The position numbers and the translations under genes are program-made. Below, piece by piece: positions 27,373 to 35,542 of a stretch of 64,000 bases of DNA. Numbering within the stretch: position 1 is the stretch's first letter; each line of letters opens with the position of its first letter. Under the pieces are notes generated by a model that had not been told where the DNA came from, made no database searches, and was given only the letters and a program-made list of their open reading frames with translations. The DNA comes from Rhodobacterales bacterium 32-67-9 (GTDB lineage: Bacteria > Pseudomonadota > Alphaproteobacteria > Rhodobacterales > Rhodobacteraceae): the NCBI GenBank assembly GCA_002280515.1, contig NCEA01000018.1:1-64000 (forward strand), read 5' to 3'.

Positions 27373-28649
27373 AGCCGATCGAGCCGCAATTGCGCGGCGC
27401 GGCGATGGCCTTCCAATCCTTCGCTCGCGCTCTGCCGTGTCGCAGGTGGCGCGACCGTGAAGACACCTTCCGGCTCCAACCACTGATGGGTTGCGACCTT
27501 GACGTAGGCCCCAACCCAAAGCCCGCCGGTATACCGGCCCGCCGCCATCGTCGGCAACGTGTGATTGGTGCCCGAACATTTGTCGGAATAGACCACGCTT
27601 GCCAGTTCCCCGATGAAGAGGGAACCGTAGTTGCGCAGCTTTTTGGCGAGGCCATGCGCATCCTCTGTGTGAACCTGCAGATGCTCTGCAGCAATAAGGT
27701 CGGAATAGGCGATCATCGCGGCCTCGTCCGCACAGACGGCAACCTCGCCGTAGTCGCGCCAGGCCGCGCCGGCGGTTTGCGCGGTGGACAGGCTGGCAAG
27801 CTGGCGGTCCACTTCGGCGCTGACGGACCGCGCAAGCTCGGCATCGGTCGTGATCAGTCCGACGCGGGTGCGGACGTCGTGTTCCGCCTGCGCGAGAAGG
27901 TCGGTCGCAATCATTTCCGCGTCGCCGGTGTGGTCGGCGAGGATGTAGATCTCCGACGGCCCGGCCAACTGGTCGATCCCGACCGGGCCGAAAACCTGGC
28001 GCTTGGCCTCATTCACGAAGGCATTGCCGGGCCCCACGATCTTGTCCACCGCTGGGACCGTTTCCGTGCCAAAGGCCATAGCTCCGATGGCCTGCGCGCC
28101 GCCTATCCGAAAGATGCGGTCCGCTCCGGACAGGTGGCAGCCCGCGATCATCGCAGGGTGTGCGTTCGGAGGCAGGCAGGCAATGACCTCGTCCACGCCC
28201 GCCACCTTGGCCGGAACGATCGTCATGATCGGGGCCGAAAGCAGCGGGTATCGCCCGCCTGGAACATAGCATCCGACCCGGCGGATAGGGATCACCCGGT
28301 GGCCCATGTGAACGCCTGGGCGCGGGGTGAAATCCGGCAGGGCGCCGATGGTCGCAAGCTGCGCCTCGGCAAAGGCGCGAACATTCGAGATGGCGAATTC
28401 CGTATCTTTCCGGGTCTGCGGATCAAGTCCGGCCACGGCGGCCTCGCGGTCGGCGGTCGATACCTCGAACACATCGAGGCGCGAGTTGTCGAACCGTTCG
28501 GAGAAATCCCGCACCGCTGCATCGCCACGCGCCCGGATGTCGGCCAGAATGGCCCGGACCGCAGCCTCGACCGGCGCATTGTCGCCTACCGCGCTGCGCG
28601 CCGGTTCCTTGATCCGCGTCACACCTTTCGGAAGGTCCGAACCGCTCAT
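27357..28649 (-). CDS. histidinol-dehydrogenase-family dehydrogenase (paralogue 2)
   Basis: A 430-residue HisD-superfamily enzyme, distinct from but homologous to the one at 18049. All zinc/catalytic positions are kept: LLAQAEHD (Gln, His), AEHLQVH (Glu-His), [14 protein letters not shown] (Asp) and [11 protein letters not shown] (His). [14 protein letters not shown] and [12 protein letters not shown] are shared with paralogue 1. No histidine biosynthesis genes are nearby. It is convergent with the amidase, overlapping by 16 bp, and lies downstream of an XRE-cupin regulator on the same strand (108 bp gap), so it may be regulated separately from the LacI operon. Confidence 0.88.
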   Translation of the reverse strand: MSGSDLPKGVTRIKEPARSAVGDNAPVEAAVRAILADIRARGDAAVRDFSERFDNSRLDVFEVSTADREAAVAGLDPQTRKDTEFAISNVRAFAEAQLATIGALPDFTPRPGVHMGHRVIPIRRVGCYVPGGRYPLLSAPIMTIVPAKVAGVDEVIACLPPNAHPAMIAGCHLSGADRIFRIGGAQAIGAMAFGTETVPAVDKIVGPGNAFVNEAKRQVFGPVGIDQLAGPSEIYILADHTGDAEMIATDLLAQAEHDVRTRVGLITTDAELARSVSAEVDRQLASLSTAQTAGAAWRDYGEVAVCADEAAMIAYSDLIAAEHLQVHTEDAHGLAKKLRNYGSLFIGELASVVYSDKCSGTNHTLPTMAAGRYTGGLWVGAYVKVATHQWLEPEGVFTVAPPATRQSASEGLEGHRRAAQLRLDRLQSGR

Positions 28650-28757
28650 GTCATCCGCCTTTCTTTGTTGCCGCGCGCCGCGGGCTTCGAAAGGCTAACG
28701 ACAGGCGCTTTCTCCGGTCAATTCCCGTCTGTGGCGGTGGAAAGTATTTGCACCGGA

Positions 28758-29303
28758 TCAGTAACTTGGCGGGGTGATCGCGCTCACGATCTCCGCTTCG
28801 GTATCACCGACATTCCTGAATTCATGAGGCATTCTGCTGTCGAAGTAATAGCCGTCGCCGGCGCCCAACACCGCGCGCTGCTCCCCGACCGTCACCTCGA
28901 TCCGGCCTGAGACTATATAGCCGGCCTCTTCGGCCGCGTGGGTCAGGCCGCCGGTCGTTCCGGCGCCTTGCCGGTAGGTTTCTTTCAACAGTTGCATTTG
29001 CCGAGACGGATAATTCAAGCCTATGATCTTGTAAGATATTCCATCGTCCCGTCCGATTTCCGGCAGATCACCTGCCCGGTAGAACGGTATGGCGCTGTGA
29101 ACCGGTTCTTCGGAAAGGAAGCTCGACAAGGTGGTGCCGAGAGCATCCAGTATGGCGCCCAGCGTATCCAGCGTCGGACTGATCTTTTCGCGTTCGATGA
29201 GGGAGATCGTCGAGTGCGAGACCCCAGAGCGGAGCGCCAGCAGGCGTATGGTGAGCTGTCGACGCTTTCGCAAACTCTGCAGGCGCTGACCGATCCTCGA
29301 CAT
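28758..29303 (-). CDS. XRE-family regulator with C-terminal cupin domain
   Basis: A 181-residue regulator: an N-terminal helix-turn-helix (about 8-60; LALRSGVSHSTISLIEREKISPT) and a C-terminal cupin (about 110-180) with THAAEEAGYIVSGRIEVTVG and LGAGDGYYFDSRMPHEFRN. Such PuuR-like proteins control amine, amino acid or organic acid catabolism, sensing a small ligand in the cupin. I chose the ATG at 29303, preceded by GGAGGGG, over an open extension of 21 residues. It probably controls itself and the downstream HisD-like gene. Confidence 0.88.
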   Translation of the reverse strand: MSRIGQRLQSLRKRRQLTIRLLALRSGVSHSTISLIEREKISPTLDTLGAILDALGTTLSSFLSEEPVHSAIPFYRAGDLPEIGRDDGISYKIIGLNYPSRQMQLLKETYRQGAGTTGGLTHAAEEAGYIVSGRIEVTVGEQRAVLGAGDGYYFDSRMPHEFRNVGDTEAEIVSAITPPSY

Positions 29304-29747
29304 TCCGTTGCCCCTCCGACTCAGATACGTTCTGGTGAGAATAATGGACGCGCTCTGCCGTTTCACCTGATGTGATGGGGCGGCTGCACCAACAGGACCA
29401 GGGCCGGCTGTGGCTGTGGTTTCGCCTCCCGCAATTTGACCTTTGGGCCCGTCGCCGCTGTGCCGGGTGCGGCTTGCCGCAGCCGGTATCGTCGGCCCGC
29501 AAAGGCTTCATCGCGGCGTTCAGGAGCCGTGTTTGGGCCACGAGCTTGCACCAGAGAATGGCCCTGACGCTTTCAGGTGCGGCCAAGCAGTCGCGCCCTT
29601 CCCGCGCCTCGGCAGAGCTGTCGGCGGAGGCGAAATGTTTCGATTCCGTCGGTCAGCGTGATTGGTATCCCCCCACTCCATGACCTAGCTTGGCCGCAGA
29701 TTCGCGACCGGCCCTGCTCGAGGGGCCGTCACCGGGGGAAGTTGACG
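29304..29747. other. intergenic stretch before the PqiA-like gene
   Basis: About 440 bp with no gene I can support. Frames exist on both strands (for example 29372-29683 plus and 29068-29586 minus), but they have no ribosome binding sites and no recognisable motifs. It should contain the promoters of the XRE regulator and of the divergent PqiA-like gene. Composition is compatible with decayed coding DNA at the edge of the island. Confidence 0.45.
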
Positions 29748-30410
29748 TTGAATAAGGGCGCCACGTCCGCGCAGTCGTCCGTTCCCGCGCCCGTTTCGGG
29801 CGCGGGCCTCGTAGCCTGTCCGGTCTGCGATGTCCTTCACCGCGAGGCAGAGATTGCCGAAGGCGCGCGGGCGCGCTGCCGGCGCTGCGGCACGCTGCTT
29901 TACGCCCCGCGCAGAAGCGCGATGACGCAGATCGTGATGCTGGCGGCGACAGCGGCGATCCTGATGGTGGCGGCGATCTTCTTTCCCTTCCTAGAATTGC
30001 AGGCAAGCGGTCTGAGCCGCCAAAGCTCGGTCTTCGACGCGGTGCTGGCGTTCTCGCACGGGATGATGATGCCGCTCTCGGTCGCGGTGGGCGCGCTGAT
30101 CGTCGTGCTGCCCTTTGCGCGGCTCTGCGCCATTGCCTACGCGCTGGCACCGATGGTCTTCGGCGCGCCACCCGCCGCGCATGCGGCGGCCGCGATGCGC
30201 TGGGCCGAGGCGGTCCGGCCCTGGGCGATGGCCGAGATCTTCATCGTCGGCGTTGCGGTGGCGCTGGTCAAGGTGGCGGGGCTTGCGAAAGTCACGCCGG
30301 GGCCGGCATTCTGGGCGTTCGCGGCGCTCGTCCTCGTTATCGTCCTCAAGGACAATCTCATGTGCAAGTTCACGGTATGGAAAACGCTCGAAGAACGCAG
30401 GGCTTCCTGA
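29748..30410 (+). CDS. PqiA-like membrane protein, first half
   Basis: A 220-residue protein corresponding to one half of PqiA/LetA. A zinc-ribbon-like part (CPVCD ... CRRCG, about residues 24-54) is followed by four hydrophobic segments (IVMLAATAAILMVAAIFFPF; SVAVGALIVVLPFARLCAIAYAL; IFIVGVAVALVKVAGLAKV; FWAFAALVLVIVL). PqiA is the inner-membrane partner of the MCE tunnel protein PqiB in lipid transport across the envelope. The TTG at 29748 is chosen because GGGGGAA lies seven bases upstream; longer frames lack support. In this lineage PqiA often appears as two separate half genes. Confidence 0.82.
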   Translation: MNKGATSAQSSVPAPVSGAGLVACPVCDVLHREAEIAEGARARCRRCGTLLYAPRRSAMTQIVMLAATAAILMVAAIFFPFLELQASGLSRQSSVFDAVLAFSHGMMMPLSVAVGALIVVLPFARLCAIAYALAPMVFGAPPAAHAAAAMRWAEAVRPWAMAEIFIVGVAVALVKVAGLAKVTPGPAFWAFAALVLVIVLKDNLMCKFTVWKTLEERRAS

Positions 30411-30839
30411 CGGCGCGGCGTGCCGGTCTTGTCGCCTGTACGCGCTGCGGTGCCGTGCATGCGCAAGGCGTCGCGAGGTGCCGGCGCTGCGGCAGCGCAC
30501 TCTCCAGCCGCGACACCGGCAGCCTTCAGCGAGTCTGGGCCTGGCTTTTTGCCGGACTCATCGCCTATGTGCCGGCCAATCTCTATCCGATGCACTACAA
30601 TTCGCGGACACGGGCGGCAGCGCCTTTACGAGATCGTCGAATTCATCGGTCGCTGGTCGATGATCGACGTCTTCGTCGTGGCGATCCTCTCGGCGCTGGT
30701 GCAATTGAATTTCGTCGTGACTGTGAACCCCGGGATCGCCGCCGTCAGCTTCGCGCTTTCGGTTGCATTCACAATGCTCTCGGCGCAGAACTTCGACCCC
30801 AGATTGATCTGGGACGCATATGAGGCTGACGACACGTGA
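30377..30839 (+). pseudogene. PqiA-like second half, internally deleted and frameshifted
   Basis: The N-terminal part reads in one frame from ATG 30377: ARRAGLVACTRCG ... CRRCG, then LQRVWAWLFAGLIAYVPANLYPM, which matches the zinc-ribbon and first helix of PqiA. Near 30596-30612 this match stops. The C-terminal part continues in another frame from LYEIVEFIGRWSMIDVFVV to LSAQNFDPRLIWD, ending at 30839 in a normal GTGA overlap with pqiB. Around 50 residues, including one or two helices, are missing at the junction. The remaining frames would give a 148-residue truncated product. The deletion looks recent because both ends are well conserved; an assembly error is the alternative. Confidence 0.8.
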
Positions 30840-32920
30840 CCGAACCGACCCCTTCCGAACTGGACGTGTCCGCCGCGAAACGTTCGCCCTGGCGCAATCT
30901 GTCGTTTGTTTGGGCGGTACCGATCCTGGCGCTTGTCATCTCGCTCGCCCTGGCTTGGCAGAGCTATTCGCAGCGCGGCGTGCTGATCGAGATCACCTTC
31001 CAGAATGCCTCCGGCGTCACACCGGGAGAGACGTCGTTGCGCTACCGGGACGTTGTGATCGGGACCGTGGAGGATGTGACCTTCACCGAGGACCTTTCGC
31101 GCGTTCTGGTCCGGGCGCGGGTCAACAAGGATGTCGCCCCCTTTCTCGATGCCGAAACCGAATTCTGGGTGGTGCGTCCGAAGGTCAGTGCGCGCGGCAT
31201 CACCGGGCTTTCGACCGTGCTTTCCGGCGTCTACATTGAAGGCGCCTGGGATCAGGAGGTGGGCGAGCCACGATGGCAGTTCGAGGGGCGCGAGGATCCG
31301 CCGCTGGTCCAGCCCGGCCGTGCCGGCAAGCGGATCACGCTGGTCACGACCGACGGGCGCCTGATTTCCGAAGGCGCGCCGGTGTTCTTCCACGGCATCG
31401 AAGTTGGGCGTCTGGAACGGCCACGTCTGACCGTTTCGTCGGATTCTATCGTCGTCGATGCTTTCATTGAGGCGCCGCATGACCGGCGGCTGAACGCCGC
31501 GACGCGGTTCTGGGACACTTCGGGTTTTTCGGTCTCTCTGGGAAGCGCCGGCCTGACGCTCGACTTCGACAGTCTTGCCTCGGTGGTCGCAGGTGGGGTC
31601 GAGTTCGATTCGATCTACGAAGGCGGCGAGGTGGTGAGCGCGGGTCACGTCTTCAACATCTATCCCGACGAAGCGGAAGCGCGCAAAAGCCTCTTCTCGC
31701 GGTCGCTCGCCGATGCGGTTCCCATTGCGGTCGAATTCGGGGAGTCGGTTAGCGGTCTCGAACCGGGGGCGGCGGTACAGTACGGCGGCCTTGCGGTGGG
31801 CGAGGTTACCGCGATCGCGGCGCAGGTGCACGATACCGATTTCGGCCCGGAGATCCGTCTTATGGCCAACCTTGCCATCGACCCGGCTCGGCTCGGTCTG
31901 GCACGCGGCGCCGGTCGCGACGAGGTTCTTGATTTCTTCGATGCCGCGGTGAAACAGGGCCTTCGCGCCCGCCTTGCCACGGCCAATCTCTTCAGCTCGA
32001 CGCTGGTCGTCGAACTGGTCGATGTGCCGGATGCCGCCCCGGGCACATTCGACCGCACCGCCGATCCGCTGCCGATACTGCCATCGGAGAAATCCGAGCT
32101 TCCGGACTTCACCGCGACCGCGGAAGGCATGCTGGAGCGGATCAATCAGTTGCCGATCGAACAACTCATCAATCAGGCGATCAGCCTGATGGCGAGCGTC
32201 GAGACGCTGGCGAATTCGGAGAGCACGCAAGCCGCGCCGGATGCGGTGGTCGCGCTTCTGGAAGACACCCGCGCGCTCGTCAACGACGAGGCGACGCGGG
32301 CGCTTCCGGGCGATATCCGCGCCGCCGTCTCGGAACTGCGCGCGGTCGTGACCGAGTTGAAGGAGGGCGGAACCCTGAAGACCCTCGCCTCTGCGCTGGA
32401 GCGGGCGGATGCGATCGCCGCCAATCTCGAAACCGCGTCGGCGGAATTCCCGGCGCTCGTCGACGACCTGCGCGCGGTGGCGCAGAAGGCGAATTCGCTT
32501 GAGGCCGAAGACCTGATGGCGGCGGCGACCCGCGTTCTCGACAGCGCCGACAAGGTGATCGGCACCGAGGCGGCGCGCGACCTGCCGCCGGCGCTGAACG
32601 CGGCGCTTGACCAGGTCCGGGCCACGCTGGCCGAACTGCGCGACGGCGGTGCGGTCGAAAACGCGAACGCGACGATGGCCTCGGCCCGCGACGCGGCCGA
32701 CGCGGTCGCGCAGGCGGCCGAAGGGCTGCCGGAACTCTCGGCGCGGCTGGAGCGGCTGGTGGGGCAGGCCGAGGGGCTGATCGCGGCCTATGGCGACAGT
32801 TCCGCCTTCAACGACGAGACGGTCTCGGCGCTGCGCGAAGTGCGCGCCGCAGCCCGTTCGGTCAGCCAGCTCGCGCGGGCGATCGAACGCAATCCCAATT
32901 CGCTTCTGACAGGACGGTGA
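30836..32920 (+). CDS. pqiB: PqiB-like MCE-domain protein
   Basis: A 694-residue envelope protein. One N-terminal membrane helix (LSFVWAVPILALVISLALAW) is followed by three MCE modules (about 50-140, 160-260 and 290-400; each contains a pattern such as LRYRDVVIGTVEDVTF, VFFHGIEVGRLE or VQYGGLAVGEVTAI) and then a long alanine/glutamate-rich helical region (about 430-680) expected to form the needle-like tube. PqiB bridges inner and outer membranes for lipid transfer. The GTG start overlaps the broken pqiA gene. Length is somewhat longer than E. coli PqiB because of the helical tail. Confidence 0.92.
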   Translation: MTEPTPSELDVSAAKRSPWRNLSFVWAVPILALVISLALAWQSYSQRGVLIEITFQNASGVTPGETSLRYRDVVIGTVEDVTFTEDLSRVLVRARVNKDVAPFLDAETEFWVVRPKVSARGITGLSTVLSGVYIEGAWDQEVGEPRWQFEGREDPPLVQPGRAGKRITLVTTDGRLISEGAPVFFHGIEVGRLERPRLTVSSDSIVVDAFIEAPHDRRLNAATRFWDTSGFSVSLGSAGLTLDFDSLASVVAGGVEFDSIYEGGEVVSAGHVFNIYPDEAEARKSLFSRSLADAVPIAVEFGESVSGLEPGAAVQYGGLAVGEVTAIAAQVHDTDFGPEIRLMANLAIDPARLGLARGAGRDEVLDFFDAAVKQGLRARLATANLFSSTLVVELVDVPDAAPGTFDRTADPLPILPSEKSELPDFTATAEGMLERINQLPIEQLINQAISLMASVETLANSESTQAAPDAVVALLEDTRALVNDEATRALPGDIRAAVSELRAVVTELKEGGTLKTLASALERADAIAANLETASAEFPALVDDLRAVAQKANSLEAEDLMAAATRVLDSADKVIGTEAARDLPPALNAALDQVRATLAELRDGGAVENANATMASARDAADAVAQAAEGLPELSARLERLVGQAEGLIAAYGDSSAFNDETVSALREVRAAARSVSQLARAIERNPNSLLTGR

Positions 32921-32921
32921 C

Positions 32922-33485
32922 ATGATTCTGCGTGCTGGTACGCTTGTTTTCTCACTCCTTCTCGCCGCATGTGGCGCGGACAATTCCGCGCGCTATCTGG
33001 TGGACGCTCCGGCGGCCGAGAAGGCCCGCAATGTGCGTGTCCGCAGCATCGAGGTCCGCGACGTGGTGCTTCCCGCCTATGCCGCCGCGATCGAGATCGC
33101 GCAGCAGGACGAGACCGGTGCCTTGCGCAACGTGCCCGATACGCTCTGGGCGGACGAGCCGGTTCGCGGCATGACCGCCGCCCTGGCGCGCAGCCTTGAC
33201 CTTGGGTCCTCGGCGACGGTGGCGGCAGAGCCCTGGCCGCTCGACGCGCCCGCCGACGTTCAGCTTACCGTCCGGGTCGAGCGCATGATCGCCGGCGCCG
33301 ACGGCAATTTCGCGTTCTCGGGGCAATATGCGATTTCCGCCCCCAATGGCGCTGTGCGTGAGCGGCTGGAGCGTTTCGACATCCGCATCCCGCTGGCCGC
33401 GCCCGACGCTCCCGCCATCGCCAAGGCGACCGGGCAGGGGATCGCGGCGCTTGCGGATGCGATCATAGCGACGCTCGCGCGCTAG
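32922..33485 (+). CDS. pqiC: PqiC/ABC-type lipoprotein (outer-membrane partner)
   Basis: A 187-residue lipoprotein with a short signal and lipobox LLAAC (Cys17). The remainder fits the PqiC/YmbA family, including RYLVDAP at the mature start and DVQLTVRVERMIAG. PqiC is the outer-membrane lipoprotein of the PqiABC system. It starts one base after the pqiB stop. It converges with an XRE-cupin regulator gene 17 bp downstream. Confidence 0.88.
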   Translation: MILRAGTLVFSLLLAACGADNSARYLVDAPAAEKARNVRVRSIEVRDVVLPAYAAAIEIAQQDETGALRNVPDTLWADEPVRGMTAALARSLDLGSSATVAAEPWPLDAPADVQLTVRVERMIAGADGNFAFSGQYAISAPNGAVRERLERFDIRIPLAAPDAPAIAKATGQGIAALADAIIATLAR

Positions 33486-33502
33486 GCTGTCCAGCGGCGG
33501 GA

Positions 33503-34099
33503 TCAGAACGACGGCGGGGTGCAGGCCGAGACGATGATGCAAGGCTCTGCGCCGGTGTTGCGGAACCGGTGCGGGATGCGGCTGTCGAAGAGATAGGCAT
33601 CGCCGGGGCCGAGGTCGGCAACCTGATCGCCCACGGTGATCTCGATCCTGCCCGAGATGACGATGCCGGCCTCCTCGCTGTCGTGGGAGTATTTTTCGAT
33701 CCCGGTGTCGGCGCCGGCCTCGTAGCGTTCGTGCAGCATCTGGATCGCGTGGTTGGCGGCGGTGCCGACCTGGCGGAGCGATATGCCGTCCGATGCGACG
33801 AAGTTGCGGAATATCTTCTGCGGGTTCAGCTCATGCAGTTCCGCCGCGCGGAAGAAGATCTGCTCCCGGTCCTCGAACTCGGGCGCGAAGAATTCCGACA
33901 GGCTGAGCGGGATCGAGTCGAGAATACGTTTCAGAGAGGCGACCGAGGGCGAGGAGTGATTCTGCTCGATCTGAGAAATCAGGCCGTTTGTGACGCCGGA
34001 TTTTCGCGCAAGCTCCCTTTGCGACAGGCGGCGCGACATACGCAGCGCCTTCAGCCGCGCGCCGATGTCGATCTTGGGTTGTGTTGCGTTTTCGGGCAC
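33503..34099 (-). CDS. XRE-family regulator with C-terminal cupin domain
   Basis: A 198-residue PuuR-like regulator with the same layout as the one at 28758 but clearly distinct: HTH (about 12-65; LARKSGVTNGLISQIEQN) and a cupin (about 125-195) with HDSEEAGIVISGRIEITVG and LGPGDAYLFDSRIPHRFRN. It starts with GTG preceded by GGAGAGG. It is divergent from the TAXI-TRAP operon, which it probably regulates; an AT-rich region with a perfect TATAAT lies between them. Confidence 0.9.
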   Translation of the reverse strand: MPENATQPKIDIGARLKALRMSRRLSQRELARKSGVTNGLISQIEQNHSSPSVASLKRILDSIPLSLSEFFAPEFEDREQIFFRAAELHELNPQKIFRNFVASDGISLRQVGTAANHAIQMLHERYEAGADTGIEKYSHDSEEAGIVISGRIEITVGDQVADLGPGDAYLFDSRIPHRFRNTGAEPCIIVSACTPPSF

Positions 34100-34456
34100 T
34101 TGCGCCTCTCCTGGCGGCCTTCGGGGCGGATCGCCACCCCGCGGGACTCTACTCCCGAACCGGTTTGGTAAACAGCGTTGATTATAATTTTAAACGATAC
34201 TACGGTAACGCCAATGTTACAGATTTGCATGCCGAAATCGACTGACGCGGAAAATGCAGTCAAGATCGATTTGGCGCAGGCTCTCAAGAGCAGATGCGAA
34301 TTCCGGGCTACGGCCCGGACCGAGGGGTGCGGCTGAGGCCGTGTCAGAAAGGACGTGCGTTCAGAAGGCCCGAGCGGCCGAACAAGGCGACCAGTCGGGG
34401 CGGCAAGATCCCGGGCGTCATCGAGTGGCACAGGTTTTGTGACAGGGAGACTGACG
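34100..34456. other. divergent promoter region of XRE regulator and TRAP operon
   Basis: 357 bp without a gene. A distinctly AT-rich patch at 34178-34200 (TTGATTATAATTTTAAACGATAC) stands out against the GC-rich surroundings. On the minus strand it contains TATAAT (34186-34181), a consensus -10 for the regulator gene; on the plus strand TTGATT (34178-34183) and TACGGT (34201-34206) are 17 bases apart. Operator sites of the regulator are probably here. Confidence 0.5.
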
Positions 34457-35413
34457 ATGACTTACATTAAAACCCTTTCCTTTGTCGGCGCGATGGCGCT
34501 GGCGACAACAGCGGCGGCCGAAGAACGGTTCATCACCATCGGCACTGGGGGCCAGACCGGCGTCTACTTCGTCGTCGGCCAGTCGATCTGCCGGCTGGTC
34601 AACCGCGATACCGCCACCACCGGGCTGAAATGCACCGCCCCCTCGACCGGCGGCTCCATCGCCAACATCAATGCCATCGCGGCCGGCGACATGGACATGG
34701 GCGTCGCCCAGTCGGACTGGCAATTCCACGCCTACAACGGCACCTCGGAGTTCGAGGGCAAGAAGGTCGACAAGCTGCGCGCTGTCTTCTCGGTGCATGG
34801 CGAGCCTTTCACCGTTGTCGCCCGCAAGGATGCGAACATCGCGAGCTTCGATGACCTGAAGGGCAAGCGCGTCAACGTCGGGAACCCCGGGTCCGGTCAG
34901 CGCGCGACGATGGAAGTCGTCCTCGCAGCGATGGGCTGGAGCGACGCGGACTTCGCGCTCGCGTCCGAGCTGAAGCCGGCCGAGCAGGCCGCGGCGCTTG
35001 GAGACAACAAGGTCGATGCGATCATCTACACCGTCGGTCACCCGAACGGCTCGATCCAGGAAGCCACATCGACGGTCGAGGCGAACCTCGTGCCGGTGAC
35101 CGGCGAAGCGATCGACAAGCTCGTCGCCGACAATGCCTATTATGCCAAGGCGATGATCCCCGGCGGCATGTATGCCGGCACCGACGGCGATGTAGAGACC
35201 TTCGGCGTGAAGGCAACTTTCGTCACCTCGGCCGATGTGCCGGACGACGTGGTCTACGCGGTCGTCAAGGCGGTCTTCGACAATTTTGATCGCTTCAAGG
35301 GCCTGCACCCGGCCTTCGCGAACCTCAAGGAAGCGGACATGATCGCGGACGGCCTGTCCGCGCCGCTGCACCCGGGTGCCGAGAAGTACTACAAGGAACG
35401 CGGCTGGATGTAA
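34457..35413 (+). CDS. TAXI-family TRAP transporter substrate-binding protein
   Basis: A 318-residue periplasmic protein with a Sec signal ([21 protein letters not shown], cleavage before EER). The mature start [18 protein letters not shown] is the family signature, and [15 protein letters not shown] and [16 protein letters not shown] form the ligand site. TAXI proteins deliver acidic or amino-acid-like solutes to a fused permease. GGGAG precedes the ATG at 34457. A hairpin (stem 35423-35432 / 35438-35447) lies between it and the permease gene, probably balancing the amounts of binding protein and permease. Confidence 0.93.
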   Translation: MTYIKTLSFVGAMALATTAAAEERFITIGTGGQTGVYFVVGQSICRLVNRDTATTGLKCTAPSTGGSIANINAIAAGDMDMGVAQSDWQFHAYNGTSEFEGKKVDKLRAVFSVHGEPFTVVARKDANIASFDDLKGKRVNVGNPGSGQRATMEVVLAAMGWSDADFALASELKPAEQAAALGDNKVDAIIYTVGHPNGSIQEATSTVEANLVPVTGEAIDKLVADNAYYAKAMIPGGMYAGTDGDVETFGVKATFVTSADVPDDVVYAVVKAVFDNFDRFKGLHPAFANLKEADMIADGLSAPLHPGAEKYYKERGWM

Positions 35414-35422
35414 GCCGCTTCG

Positions 35423-35447
35423 CCGTCCCGCGTCTGGCGCGGGGCGG
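35423..35447 (+). terminator. hairpin between TRAP binding protein and permease
   Basis: A 10-bp stem (CCGTCCCGCG / CGCGGGGCGG, one G-T pair) with loop TCTGG and no T tract. In this place it likely acts as an mRNA stabiliser or partial terminator. Confidence 0.45.
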
Positions 35448-35542
35448 TCCAATTCCGGCGCGGAAGGCAGGCCCGCCCGCCGCCGGACCCTTTCCATCTC
35501 TGTTCGGATCAGTGGCGCGCGACCGCGTCCAGGGGGGACATC

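Noticed and set aside
10124..28649. Island as an integrated element using tRNA-Arg as attachment site
   Set aside because: No integrase, no excisionase and no repeat of the tRNA 3' end was found in the window; the tRNA is intact.
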